In this document: positions 8,751 to 18,384 of the stretch, piece by piece
How positions within the stretch are numbered: the first letter of the stretch is position 1
Layout of the letters: each line of letters starts with the position of its first letter
Source: Hyphomonadaceae bacterium UBA1933
GTDB lineage: Bacteria; Pseudomonadota; Alphaproteobacteria; Caulobacterales; Aquidulcibacteraceae
Length of the DNA: 64,000 nt
Direction: 5' to 3'
Assembly: GCA_002337085.1 (NCBI GenBank)
Contig: DDFH01000004.1
Location: 96,912 to 160,911 of the forward strand
The notes under the pieces: generated by a model
The model's database searches: none
Seen by the model: the letters and a program-made list of their open reading frames with translations, nothing else
What the model was told of the DNA's origin: nothing
Position numbers and translations under genes: made by a program

Positions 8751-9092
8751 ATGCACGAAATGTCGATATGTGAATCGGTTCTTGAGCATATAGAGGGGAT
8801 TTGCGCACGAGAAAATGCCCAAAAGGTAACAAAAGTAATCCTTGAAATCGGCTGTTTTGCGGGCGTCGAAAATGACGCCCTGCATTTTTGCTTTGATGCC
8901 ATAAGCAATGGAACAATTGCCGAAGGTGCAACGCTAGAGATAGTTGATCAAAGCGGTAGCGCCACCTGTTTTGAATGTTCGGAAAATTTTACGACAAATG
9001 ACAGATTATCATTATGCCCCAAATGCGGAAGTGGTCGGATAATGGTCAATGGTGGCGACGCATTACGAATTAAAAATCTTGAGGTTGTTTAA
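8751..9092 (+). CDS. hypA: Hydrogenase nickel-insertion protein HypA
   Basis: A 113-residue metallochaperone that delivers nickel to the large subunit, normally with the GTPase HypB. The nickel-binding N-terminal MHEMS (His2) is present. A zinc-ribbon with two CxxC pairs lies at Cys73/76 and Cys89/92 (CFEC and CPKC). It starts 2 bases after hupE and is followed without a gap by hypC. No hypB lies in the window, so the partner must be encoded elsewhere. Confidence 0.93.
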   Translation: MHEMSICESVLEHIEGICARENAQKVTKVILEIGCFAGVENDALHFCFDAISNGTIAEGATLEIVDQSGSATCFECSENFTTNDRLSLCPKCGSGRIMVNGGDALRIKNLEVV

Positions 9093-9341
9093 ATGTGTGT
9101 CGGCATCCCTGGGCAAATAAAATCAATCAAAGACTATGGTAAATCAATTGCCATTGTTGAATTTTCGGGCGAATTGCGCGAAATTGATTTAACTTGTGTT
9201 GCCGAAGGTAATCTTGACGAATTAGTTGGGCAATGGGTTTTAATCCATCTGGGCTTTGCCATGGATTTGATTGATGAAGACGAGGCAAAACAGACCCTTG
9301 ATGCATTCAAGGAATTAGACGCAATTAATCAATCACTATAA
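9093..9341 (+). CDS. hypC: Hydrogenase assembly chaperone HypC/HupF
   Basis: An 82-residue chaperone that, with HypD, carries the Fe(CN)2CO group to the apo-large subunit. The N-terminal MCVGIPGQ carries the essential Cys2, exposed after removal of Met1. The small beta-barrel domain fills the rest, and the length is normal. Its ATG immediately follows the hypA stop. It is the last gene of the hox operon; its 3' end overlaps the convergent kinase gene by 6 bases. HypD, HypE and HypF are not encoded nearby. Confidence 0.93.
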   Translation: MCVGIPGQIKSIKDYGKSIAIVEFSGELREIDLTCVAEGNLDELVGQWVLIHLGFAMDLIDEDEAKQTLDAFKELDAINQSL

Positions 9342-10223
9342 ACCAAAGCCGTTATTCGCCCCACGTGCCAATAATAAAGCACCACCAATTGCATCTTTAA
9401 TGGGTTCGGCAATATATTGTTTTGCATTTTCCGATAGCCATGGGCGCAATGCCGCCGCCATACCACCAAGCATACAGATTTTTGGCGCACCAATTTCATT
9501 AAGGCGCATAATATAAAGCCCCATTATTTTTGCCGCTTTTTGCATAATCTCAACGGCGATTACGTCACCATCTTGTGCAAATTGGGTAACAATGGGTGCA
9601 AATGTGCCAAAATCCTTGGGCTTTGCGCCGGTTACAAATTTCACAATATTTCTGGGGTTGCCGTCAAACTTTTGCAATATCGCCTGACTTAGCGCAGTGT
9701 GCGGGCGAATACCATCATAACATAAAAGGGTTTCGTGCAACGCCTCGCGCCCAATTATTGCGCCCGATCCATCATCGCTTATTTCAAAACCCCAACCGCC
9801 GATTTTATGGCTCTTGCCACCCACAAAGGCATAACCAATGCTTCCAGTGCCGCTAATTAAAATTGCGCCATCCTTTCCGTCATATGCCCCAAGGCAGGCA
9901 ATATGCGCATCGGTTGCCACATTTACAAAACCAAAACCCGAAAATGCCTGAATAATTACATCGGCATCAGTTTTATTGGCAAGCCCCGCCAAACCAATAC
10001 CCAAAGCACAAGATTTTTCGATTTGTTTGTCTAGACCAGCATTGGCAAAGGCAATATCAATTGCTGAATTAATGCTTTCAATAACTAAACCAAACCCAAG
10101 GCGGACATTGGCTTCGCCGCCAATTCCTTCGCCCAAAACCACGTTATTGACATCAAAAATAGCGGCACGGCATTTAGTTCCACCACCATCAATTCCAATG
10201 AAATATTTTATTTCTGAATTCAT
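9336..10223 (-). CDS. BadF/BadG-type ATPase, probable N-acetylglucosamine kinase
   Basis: A 295-residue ASKHA-fold ATP-dependent kinase of the BadF/BadG/BcrA/BcrD family, most similar in layout to bacterial N-acetylglucosamine/glucosamine kinases. The phosphate-1 motif FIGIDGGGTKCRAAIFD is at about 8-24. A second phosphate loop, ILISGTGSIGYAF, is near residue 117, and the adenosine motif CMLGGMAAALRP is near 250. No 2-hydroxyacyl-CoA dehydratase subunits are nearby, which argues against the dehydratase-activator branch. It may join the sbcD-sbcC transcript, since it starts only 16 bases after sbcC. The substrate is inferred. Confidence 0.8.
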   Translation of the reverse strand: MNSEIKYFIGIDGGGTKCRAAIFDVNNVVLGEGIGGEANVRLGFGLVIESINSAIDIAFANAGLDKQIEKSCALGIGLAGLANKTDADVIIQAFSGFGFVNVATDAHIACLGAYDGKDGAILISGTGSIGYAFVGGKSHKIGGWGFEISDDGSGAIIGREALHETLLCYDGIRPHTALSQAILQKFDGNPRNIVKFVTGAKPKDFGTFAPIVTQFAQDGDVIAVEIMQKAAKIMGLYIMRLNEIGAPKICMLGGMAAALRPWLSENAKQYIAEPIKDAIGGALLLARGANNGFGL

Positions 10224-10239
10224 TATCGTCCCTGATATT

Positions 10240-13200
10240 TTATAATGATTGAACCCCGGCCCCGCTTAATTTACTTCGCCCGCCAGAGATTGGTGTAACT
10301 TTTATTTGGGTTGTGATTTTCTCTTTTAGAGCGGAAACATGGGAAATAACCCCAATTAATTTACCATCTTGATGCAATCTTGAAAGGGTTTCAAGTGCGG
10401 TTTCCAAGGTTTCCTCATCCAATGTACCAAAACCTTCGTCAAGAAATAGTGAATCAACCCGCACGTTTGAACTTGCCATTTTTGAAAGCCCAAGCGCTAG
10501 CGCAAGGCTTATAAGAAAGCTTTCACCACCCGACAAGTTTTTAACCGGCCTTAATTGCCCCGCCTGAAAATTATCAATTACATTGAGTTCCAGTAGGTTT
10601 TCATTATCCCCCAAATCGCGCGCCAATAAATAACGTTCAGACATTTTTATTAATTCTTGATTGGCATGGGCAACCATAATGTCAAAGGTTAAACCTTGGG
10701 CAAAGTTGCGGAATTTCTTACCATCCGCCGAACCAATTAATATGTTCAATTTCTGCCATTTTGCGCATTCGATTTTCTGTTTTTCAATGGCGATGTATTT
10801 ATCCTTTAACACAATTTTTGATTTTTCATTATTATCAAGCCGTGCCCGAATAGTTATAATTTGTTCGGCATTTGCCATGAAATTTGCATCAAGCAAATCA
10901 AGTTTTTGTTCAGCTGCAATTTGGGTTTCATTGGTTAATGCACGTGCAATTTCAGCGTCAAGTTTTGCATGGGCATTTTGCAATAATGCCTTTGTTTTAA
11001 TTTCTATATCTTCAAGTTCACGAGAATTATTTGCAAGTTCGTCACGTTTTAATTTATCCAAAATGGCACTTTTATACTCATCCTCGCTACCAAAACCTTT
11101 GCATTCCAGAGCAATAACAAAGCCGTTTTCGGCCTGTTTTAATTTTTCTTCTTGATTAATTAACACCGTTTTTAAACGTTCGACTTCTTCCTTATAATGA
11201 GCAATGGATTGTATGGTTTCATTAAGTTGCGCAATTGATTTTGTGTTTTTTTCGCGTGCTTCTTCAAGTGCCTGATTTGTATTTTGGTTTTCAGTGATTG
11301 GGTCTTTATCGCCAAAAATTTCTTTACGTTGTAACTTAAGTTCATTCAGGGTTTCAACAAATTCAGCAATTTTACTTTTCTCAGTTTCGAATAATTCATT
11401 TTGTTTCTTAACTTCCGCAACCAAGGTTTCGAGCCTAATTTTTATTGAGTTTAAATCAATTTTGCAGGAATTAAACCTGTGTTGCATTTCTTCAAAGACG
11501 CTAAAACGCTCTCTTAATTTTTCGACAATATCTTCTGAAACTTCAAGGTTGAATTCGGAAATAATTTCTAAAAATTCGCTTTCAAGTTTTTGAAACTTAG
11601 ACTGCTCCATATCAATTTCGAGTGTTAATTGGGTAATGGACTTGTCAAAGCCAGAAATCATTGATGTTTTCATCAATATTTCTGAATCAAGTTTTTGCAA
11701 CGTGATGGTTAAATCAGTTTTTTCATCATTTAGCTTTTTTAATTCGCCCTCAACCTCATCAATTTTTTCAAGCAAGTTTGATAAAAATTTTATTTCATCA
11801 TCAAACCCATCGGTTTTTGGAATATTACCGTGGGCATATGGGTGGTCAATTGCACCACATAATACGCATGGTTTGCCATCTTCAAGATTGGCACGGTGCT
11901 GTTCCAAGGTTGCTATTATTTGGGCGTTGGTTTTCTTTTCTGTGGCAAGATTTTTCTCAAGCTCTATTTCTTTTCTAGTTTTGCCATCAAGGAGCGTAAA
12001 TATCTTTCCTGAAAAATATGCAATTTTGTTTTTGATTTCGTTTTCTTGGTTTAATTGGTCATCATATAATTTTTTTTGGGTTTCAAGACTGTTTTTTTCA
12101 ACCAAAACCGTATCTTGAAGACCTTTTAAAGCCTTTAGCTGCTCATCAATTTTGTTTTTAGAGGTTTTTATATTCTCTATCTTGGTATCTAAAATAATAA
12201 GTTTTTCGCCAATTTTGGCGTCTGCACTATGGGTTTTTAAATATTGGTCTAATTCCTCATAATCTATATTTTGTTGAATTATTATTTTTTCAAGATTATC
12301 TTTATTGAGTAAATTGGCATTTTTATCTTTTTCAATTGAAGACAAATTATTTTGTAATTGCCGCAACCGCTCTTCTTGCTGCAAAATAGTGGCATCAATT
12401 TCAATTGTCTTATGGATTTTGGGCGCAATTTTTGCCTGATATTCTTTTATATTTTCAAAATTCTCTGTTGCGGCCTTCGATACTTCATGCAAACCTAATT
12501 CCACTTGGGATAAATTGGCAATTTTTGTTGTCAAATCTGATAATTGCGCGGTGTTCTCGGCAAATTTAATACGCATTGCGTTTAAACTAATGAATTCCCC
12601 TTCAAACTCTTGCGCCAAATTTGCCTGTTTAAGCAATTCCATTTGGGGTGCGAAATCTTGCTTTTTAATTTCGATATTTTTCAATTCAGCTTCTGCATTG
12701 GTCTTTTCTTTTTGCAAATCATTAATTCGCACAAACCAATCTTTTATTTCACGCTGCGCTTTAATTTCTATATCAAGTGCTTGTTTTTGTAGTTCCAATT
12801 CATTGATTTGATTGCCAAGAGCGACTTCTTCATCAGGAGATATAATTTCGACACCACTAATTTCAGAATTTAAATTATCCAATTTTGCATTTTCATTTTT
12901 TGCGGTTTCAAATACTTTTTCCGAAATTATTGAATAAATTTCTGTTCCCGTGATTTGTTCTAGGATTATTGATTTATCTTTTGGCGGGGCTTTTAAGAAT
13001 GTATCAAAGCCACCTTGCGCAAGTAACATCGATTGTGTGAAACGGGAAAAATCCATTCCGGTAATTTCAATTATTTTATCAATTACCAAAGAACGTTTGT
13101 TTTCAATCAGTTCACCATTTAAATGAGCAATTTCGTGTTTATAACTCTGTAAATTACCATCAACGCTATTATGGGCGCGGCGTTGCGACCATGCGGCGAT

Positions 13201-13476
13201 AAATTGCCCTTTTGTGGTTTGGAACACCACTTCTGCCATACATTCACTTGTGTGGCGCGAAATAAGGTTATTTACATCACCGGCAATTTTGCCCAAACGC
13301 GGGGTTTCGCCATAAAGCGCCAAACAAATTGCATCTAAAATGGTTGATTTACCTGCACCGGTTTGGCCAGTAATTGCAAAAATTCCGTTTTCAACATATT
13401 CATTATTTGCAAAATCAATCGCCCACTCACCATAAAGTGAGTTCAGATTTTTAAAACGTAGGGAGATAATTTTCAT
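10240..13476 (-). CDS. sbcC: Exonuclease subunit SbcC (Rad50-like SMC ATPase)
   Basis: A 1078-residue ATPase that pairs with SbcD to open hairpins and process DNA ends. Walker A GQTGAGKSTILD is near residues 38-49, the Q-loop region SMLLAQGGFDTFL near 160, and the zinc hook CVLC at 537-540 lies between two long coiled-coil halves. The signature NLSGGESFLIS and Walker B SLFLDEGFGTLD come near the C-terminus. Length is typical. The start codon follows the sbcD stop directly (TAAATG), so the pair is translationally coupled. Confidence 0.95.
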   Translation of the reverse strand: MKIISLRFKNLNSLYGEWAIDFANNEYVENGIFAITGQTGAGKSTILDAICLALYGETPRLGKIAGDVNNLISRHTSECMAEVVFQTTKGQFIAAWSQRRAHNSVDGNLQSYKHEIAHLNGELIENKRSLVIDKIIEITGMDFSRFTQSMLLAQGGFDTFLKAPPKDKSIILEQITGTEIYSIISEKVFETAKNENAKLDNLNSEISGVEIISPDEEVALGNQINELELQKQALDIEIKAQREIKDWFVRINDLQKEKTNAEAELKNIEIKKQDFAPQMELLKQANLAQEFEGEFISLNAMRIKFAENTAQLSDLTTKIANLSQVELGLHEVSKAATENFENIKEYQAKIAPKIHKTIEIDATILQQEERLRQLQNNLSSIEKDKNANLLNKDNLEKIIIQQNIDYEELDQYLKTHSADAKIGEKLIILDTKIENIKTSKNKIDEQLKALKGLQDTVLVEKNSLETQKKLYDDQLNQENEIKNKIAYFSGKIFTLLDGKTRKEIELEKNLATEKKTNAQIIATLEQHRANLEDGKPCVLCGAIDHPYAHGNIPKTDGFDDEIKFLSNLLEKIDEVEGELKKLNDEKTDLTITLQKLDSEILMKTSMISGFDKSITQLTLEIDMEQSKFQKLESEFLEIISEFNLEVSEDIVEKLRERFSVFEEMQHRFNSCKIDLNSIKIRLETLVAEVKKQNELFETEKSKIAEFVETLNELKLQRKEIFGDKDPITENQNTNQALEEAREKNTKSIAQLNETIQSIAHYKEEVERLKTVLINQEEKLKQAENGFVIALECKGFGSEDEYKSAILDKLKRDELANNSRELEDIEIKTKALLQNAHAKLDAEIARALTNETQIAAEQKLDLLDANFMANAEQIITIRARLDNNEKSKIVLKDKYIAIEKQKIECAKWQKLNILIGSADGKKFRNFAQGLTFDIMVAHANQELIKMSERYLLARDLGDNENLLELNVIDNFQAGQLRPVKNLSGGESFLISLALALGLSKMASSNVRVDSLFLDEGFGTLDEETLETALETLSRLHQDGKLIGVISHVSALKEKITTQIKVTPISGGRSKLSGAGVQSL

Positions 13477-14718
13477 TTATTGCTCGTTAAAATCTGTTTC
13501 TTTGATGCTTTGCAAAATTTGTTGATACGCGATTTTTAAGGTTTCATTATCGGCCGCACCTTGATTATTCAATTCAAGGAATTTATCAAAAACCTCTAGC
13601 TCATTAAGCTCTTCAAGGTTTTTTGAAAAATCATATTGCGTAAGAATATTATTGAAAACACGCGGGTTTTTGATGCGTAAAATTTCCAAATTCGACCCCG
13701 CCACAAGATCGTTTAGGGTTTGGTTTAAATCATTTAATATTTCGTCGCCAATATATTCAATCTCTAGCCAAATATTTTTCTTTTGCGTGATTAGTTCATT
13801 AATTTCAGTGGTGATTTTTGCAATATCGCCTTTGATGCTTTTTAACGCTTGAAACTGTGGGATATTGATTTCATGGATTTGGGTTTGAACACCTTTTTCA
13901 TCACCATTAAAATCAACAATAACCACCTGCTTCTGCTGCCCCGCTTCTCCAAAACCCATTGGCAAAGGGCTACCGGAATAGCGGATTTTATCAAAACCAC
14001 CGACTTTTTGCGGCACATGTAAATGCCCCAAGGCAACATAATCAACAAAATCTGGAAATATATCGGCCCCAATTCCGGCAAGTGTCCCTATATAAAGCTC
14101 TCTCACACCGTCACCATCAATGGTTTGCCCACCACTTGCGAATAAGTGACCAGTGGTAACAATAGGGATATTGCCGCCCAATTCATCGCGTTTTTGCTTG
14201 GCAATTTCGCAAATTTCTTGGTAATGGCGGCGAATACCTTCAAGAAGTTTTGCATCCTTTTGTTCAAAACTTTCACCTGTTTCAACCTGGCGAATATCAC
14301 GGTCACGCAAATATGGCACGGCACAAATAATTGCCAACGGCGCATCATCACCATGCAAAACAATAACATCATCGGCAATATCATCAGAAATTGCGCCAAC
14401 CATATGAATATTTAATGCCTTTAAAAGTGCGGATGGTGCTTTTAGAAAGCTTGGGGAATCGTGGTTGCCGCCAACTAATACAATATTTTTGCACGCACCA
14501 TTTATCGCAAGATTGGTAAGGAAGTTATAATATTGCTCTTGGGCGCGATTACTTGGAAGGCTGGTATCAAATATATCGCCCGCCACAATTAAAACATCGA
14601 CTTTCTCAGCCTTAATTGTTTCGGATAGCCAGTTTAGGAATGCGTCAAACTCTTCGTAACGGCGTCGCCCGATTAATGAACGCCCCAAATGCCAGTCTGA
14701 TGTATGTAAAATTCTCAT
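13477..14718 (-). CDS. sbcD: Exonuclease subunit SbcD (Mre11-like nuclease)
   Basis: A 413-residue metal-dependent nuclease partner of SbcC. Calcineurin-like phosphoesterase motifs appear in order: TSDWHLGR near residue 5, VAGDIFDTS near 47, GGNHDSPS near 82 and ALGHLHVPQ in the middle. The C-terminal capping region is less conserved. I chose the ATG at 14718 instead of a TTG 12 bases upstream, because homologues begin MRILHTSDWH. It heads the sbcD-sbcC pair and is divergent from hemC. Confidence 0.94.
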   Translation of the reverse strand: MRILHTSDWHLGRSLIGRRRYEEFDAFLNWLSETIKAEKVDVLIVAGDIFDTSLPSNRAQEQYYNFLTNLAINGACKNIVLVGGNHDSPSFLKAPSALLKALNIHMVGAISDDIADDVIVLHGDDAPLAIICAVPYLRDRDIRQVETGESFEQKDAKLLEGIRRHYQEICEIAKQKRDELGGNIPIVTTGHLFASGGQTIDGDGVRELYIGTLAGIGADIFPDFVDYVALGHLHVPQKVGGFDKIRYSGSPLPMGFGEAGQQKQVVIVDFNGDEKGVQTQIHEINIPQFQALKSIKGDIAKITTEINELITQKKNIWLEIEYIGDEILNDLNQTLNDLVAGSNLEILRIKNPRVFNNILTQYDFSKNLEELNELEVFDKFLELNNQGAADNETLKIAYQQILQSIKETDFNEQ

Positions 14719-14773
14719 ATTTAGCCCCAAGACCCCATAACATCATCTAATGACAAATCTGGACATATGAATA

Positions 14774-14817
14774 ATGCCGCCTGCATCACAATTTAATCTA
14801 CCTATAACATGCGGCAT
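14774..14817. repeat. Inverted repeat ATGCCGC...GCGGCAT between sbcD and hemC
   Basis: Perfect 7-bp arms (14774-14780 and 14811-14817) are separated by 30 bases in the 200-bp divergent region between sbcD and hemC. It could be a cruciform or a split operator. No clear promoter hexamers were matched to it. Confidence 0.3.
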
Positions 14818-14918
14818 ATCACCCCGCCACAAATAAACTATACGCAAATACAGGAATCTATTCTATATCTGATGTTTCAATAACTTGATTTTTTGGCATT
14901 TATGGGCTGATTAGGGCT

Positions 14919-15869
14919 ATGGAAAATATTGCATTACAAGATCTTAAATTACCACTTCGTATTGGTGCGCGTGGTTCGCCTTTATCAATCGCCCAAACCA
15001 AATGGTTGCGCTGTGAGATTGCCAAAAAACTTGGCATTAATGATGCGGATATTGAGGATAAATTACCAATCATCCCAATCACCACACAGGGTGATAAAAT
15101 CCAAGACCGCGCCCTTTTAGAGGCAGGTGGTAAAGGGCTTTTCACCCGCGAACTTGATGATGCATTGCTTGATGGGCGCATTGATTGCGCCATCCATTCG
15201 ATGAAAGACGTGCCAACCATTTTACCAGAAGGCATTGAATTATTAGGAAGCCCACCGCGTGAAGATCGCCGCGATGCCTTAATTACCAAAGACGGTATTG
15301 AATTTGATGATTTGCCAAAGGGTGCAAGTTTGGGAACGGCATCTTTGCGCCGTTCATCACAATTTCTTGGTCAACGCCCTGATTTAAAAATTGGGCTTTT
15401 GCGCGGCAATGTGGGAACGCGGCTCGGTAAGATTGAAGACGGAAGTTTTGATGCAACCATTTTGGCAATTGCCGGATTAAAACGTTTGGGCAAAGCAGAT
15501 GTAAAACACACATTAATTGACCCCGTAAAAATGCCGCCGGCAATTGGACAAGGGGCATTGGCAATTACCGCCCGCAGTGGCGACAATGCCATTATTAACG
15601 CCTTTAAACTTATTGAATGTGGAAACACCACACTTGAAGTTCATGCAGAGCGGGCGTTTTTGCGCGCGCTTGATGGCTCTTGCCGAACACCAATTGCTGC
15701 ATATTGCTATTTTGAAGGTGAAACCATGCACTTTATTGGTGAATATTTCAAAGATGATGGCACATCAATCAAAAAAATAACAAGCCTTGAAAAACCTGAT
15801 ATGGAAAAAGCAGGACAATTAGGTTATGAATGTGCGCAATCTATTCTGTTGGAAATTGGTGGAAAGTAG
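14919..15869 (+). CDS. hemC: Porphobilinogen deaminase (hydroxymethylbilane synthase)
   Basis: A 316-residue cytosolic enzyme that joins four porphobilinogen units into hydroxymethylbilane in haem and tetrapyrrole synthesis. The substrate-binding GKGLFTRELDDALLDG is near residues 71-86. The cofactor-bearing cysteine is Cys255 in LDGSCRTPIAA. SLGTASLRRSSQ and RGNVGTRLGK are also typical. It starts at ATG 14919 and is followed by hemD with almost no gap, the common alphaproteobacterial order. Confidence 0.96.
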   Translation: MENIALQDLKLPLRIGARGSPLSIAQTKWLRCEIAKKLGINDADIEDKLPIIPITTQGDKIQDRALLEAGGKGLFTRELDDALLDGRIDCAIHSMKDVPTILPEGIELLGSPPREDRRDALITKDGIEFDDLPKGASLGTASLRRSSQFLGQRPDLKIGLLRGNVGTRLGKIEDGSFDATILAIAGLKRLGKADVKHTLIDPVKMPPAIGQGALAITARSGDNAIINAFKLIECGNTTLEVHAERAFLRALDGSCRTPIAAYCYFEGETMHFIGEYFKDDGTSIKKITSLEKPDMEKAGQLGYECAQSILLEIGGK

Positions 15870-15871
15870 TT

Positions 15872-16579
15872 TTGAGCATTAACGAAACGCCAAAACATAT
15901 AATCATTACCCGCACAAACCCTGGGGCGGGCAAGACAGCTTTACGAGTAGAAAACATGGGTTTAACACCCATAATATTACCCGCAGCAATGGTAATTGCC
16001 AAAGATTTTGAGGTTGATATCGAAGGGGTTCAGGCACTTTTGGTAACTTCATCAAACGCACCACAACTTGCACAATTTGATGAGCATTTATTATCAATCC
16101 CTATCTATGCCGTTGGCGATGCCACTATGGAGGCGTGCATTACACGCGGCTTTACCCAAGTAATTTCGGCTGGCGGCGATGCAAACGCACTTGCGGTTTT
16201 GATTGCCGATCGCCTAAAGCCTGAAGATGGCAAATTGTTACATTTGCGCGGTGATGATGTTGCGGGCGATGTTGGCGGCCTGCTACGCGCCTGCGGTTTT
16301 GAGGTTATCAATGCGGTTTGCTATACAACGGCTTTAAACCCAGATTTCGTTGCACAAATAAACCCAATTTTGCATGAAAATAGTGGTTTTGTTATGTTTC
16401 ATTCGCCCAAGGGGGCCGAAAGATTTTATTCGGCCCTTAATGAAAAAAAACTAGAAAATTGGTGTGCAATCTGCATCTCAGAAGCGGCAGCACAGCCAAT
16501 CCTTACCGCAGGATTTAAAGAAATTCGCGTGGCTTCACGTCCCAATGAAGATGCGATGTTTGACATTATTACGCCGTAA
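15872..16579 (+). CDS. hemD: Uroporphyrinogen-III synthase
   Basis: A 235-residue two-lobed enzyme that cyclises hydroxymethylbilane to uroporphyrinogen III. Sequence conservation in this family is low; the lobe-border stretch LLHLRGDDVAGD and FHSPKGAERF with the later EAAAQPI are its usual marks. I place the start at TTG 15872, two bases after the hemC stop, preceded by GGTGGAAAG; the first ATG in frame (15830) would overlap hemC by 40 bases and add residues unlike the family. Position after hemC strongly supports the call. Confidence 0.88.
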   Translation: MSINETPKHIIITRTNPGAGKTALRVENMGLTPIILPAAMVIAKDFEVDIEGVQALLVTSSNAPQLAQFDEHLLSIPIYAVGDATMEACITRGFTQVISAGGDANALAVLIADRLKPEDGKLLHLRGDDVAGDVGGLLRACGFEVINAVCYTTALNPDFVAQINPILHENSGFVMFHSPKGAERFYSALNEKKLENWCAICISEAAAQPILTAGFKEIRVASRPNEDAMFDIITP

Positions 16580-16627
16580 TTTAACATTAATTAATCGCAA
16601 TAATTAGAATGTAAATTGGGGGAATTA

Positions 16628-18379
16628 ATGCAAAATAATGCATTGTCAGATCGTAATGCCTTTATTCTGCGGGTTTTTACCGGCCTTATATTTGGGCTAA
16701 TATTATCATTCTTAAAAGAACCCTCATTATATTCTGATGATAAAAGCTTTTTATCCGATGTCTGGAATAATGTTTTTTATATTGGACTTTTCTTTTGCGC
16801 TTTTATTATTTGGGCCGCAGCGGGAACAATGCGCATCCTTAGCCTTGTCATTTGGGTTATTACGGCATTTATTTTAATTGGAATTATTAATTGGCATAAT
16901 TTCAATATTTATTCAGGGCCCAATAGCTATTATCTTGATAATATATTTTGGCTATTCCCGCTCATTTTTATAATGAATGAATTAATCACCTGTGCCGACA
17001 TAGCAAAAAAGCCAATTGCACCATATCAAACCTATTTTGATGAAACCTGGAAACGTGGGGTGCAGCTTGGACTGGCATTATTATTCACCGGTTTAATGTG
17101 GATTATTATTTTCCTTGGTGCAGAGTTATTAAAAGTTATTGGTTTTGATTGGCTTGAAAAATTAACCCATAAAAAATGGTTCAACCTGCCTTTAAGTGGG
17201 ATTGCAATGGGTATCGCGGTTCATTTGGGTGATGTTCAACCAAAATTACTCGCGAATGTGCGAAATTTAGTTTTAAATATTTTATCATGGCTTTTGATTT
17301 TAATTACTGTTGTCGGGGTAATATTTGTTTCAAGCCTGTTTTTTAGCGGACTAAAACCCCTTTGGGATACAAAATCGGCAACTGCATCATTGCTGGCGGC
17401 GTGCGTGTTCTTGGTATTATTGACCAATGCCGCATATGGGCAAGGCGAAGGAAATGGTGAAGATGGCAAATCAATCAATAAGGCGCTTAAAATATCAATT
17501 CGTATTGCGGCGGTTCTAACCCTTATTCTTTCATCGATTGCCGCATACGGAATTTATTTGCGGATTAATCAATATGGCCTAACTTCAGACAGGGTGTTTG
17601 CAGTGGTTGGCGTGTTAATCGCCTTTGCCTTTGGCATTTCTTATAGTTTGGCGAATTTTGGCAAAACAGGCTTTATGCCAAAAATTGCCACGGCAAATAT
17701 ATATCTTTCGATTTTTGAATGTTTGATTTTCATCGCCCTTATGACCCCAATTGCCGCACCTGATAGGCTTGGAGTTAATTCGCAAATCGCAAGACTTATG
17801 GGCGGGAAAACCACAATTGATAAGTTTGATTGGGAATATTTAAAACTAAAAAGTGGGAAATATGGGATTATGGCAATTGATAAACTTGCCCTAAATCCAA
17901 AATTTGCAAGCATCGCCACAGAGGTTAAAAACCTTAGTCGCGATGACTTCTACCAAAGTAAATTTAACAATAAATATGTTGAAGAAATTGTGCAAAACCT
18001 GCCCAATCCACAATTAATTGACACCAAAAAAAGCAAAAAACAATTGCCACAAAGCTTTTGGAAACAGGAATTTAAAACCAATTTATATAATGTCCCTGAT
18101 TGCCTACGAAATCCAGAAAATACAAAACGAAATGGTGAAAAATGCTTTGCCCAAATGGTTGATTTAAATAGTGATAATATCGATGAGATTTTGTTTATTG
18201 AAAACAGACAGGTCTATCTTTTAGAATTTAAAGATAACATTTGGTCACCGGTTAATATAAATGCGGGAAGCCTCGACAAAGAAGGTTATGAAAAACTCAA
18301 GAATGGGGACTTTGCAACAGCCAAACCAGAATGGAACGATATTGTTATCGGCGATAATCGCATCAGAATTGGTGAGTAA
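16628..18379 (+). CDS. DUF4153 polytopic membrane protein
   Basis: A 583-residue protein with about eleven or twelve hydrophobic segments in residues 15-390, then a soluble C-terminal part of about 190 residues. It resembles the DUF4153 family of unknown function. The soluble tail contains DLNSDNIDEILFIEN, which looks like a short calcium-binding or FG-GAP-like loop. The ATG at 16628 has GGGGGA 4 bases upstream. It lies 48 bases after hemD, where many relatives carry hemX/mitofilin-like genes, but nothing in it indicates haem synthesis. It ends 5 bases from the convergent cysQ-like gene. Confidence 0.7.
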   Translation: MQNNALSDRNAFILRVFTGLIFGLILSFLKEPSLYSDDKSFLSDVWNNVFYIGLFFCAFIIWAAAGTMRILSLVIWVITAFILIGIINWHNFNIYSGPNSYYLDNIFWLFPLIFIMNELITCADIAKKPIAPYQTYFDETWKRGVQLGLALLFTGLMWIIIFLGAELLKVIGFDWLEKLTHKKWFNLPLSGIAMGIAVHLGDVQPKLLANVRNLVLNILSWLLILITVVGVIFVSSLFFSGLKPLWDTKSATASLLAACVFLVLLTNAAYGQGEGNGEDGKSINKALKISIRIAAVLTLILSSIAAYGIYLRINQYGLTSDRVFAVVGVLIAFAFGISYSLANFGKTGFMPKIATANIYLSIFECLIFIALMTPIAAPDRLGVNSQIARLMGGKTTIDKFDWEYLKLKSGKYGIMAIDKLALNPKFASIATEVKNLSRDDFYQSKFNNKYVEEIVQNLPNPQLIDTKKSKKQLPQSFWKQEFKTNLYNVPDCLRNPENTKRNGEKCFAQMVDLNSDNIDEILFIENRQVYLLEFKDNIWSPVNINAGSLDKEGYEKLKNGDFATAKPEWNDIVIGDNRIRIGE

Positions 18380-18384
18380 ATAAA

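Noticed and set aside
9336..10223. Activator of a 2-hydroxyacyl-CoA dehydratase or benzoyl-CoA reductase (BadF/BadG)
   Set aside because: Dehydratase or reductase subunits are missing nearby, and the layout fits amino-sugar kinases better.
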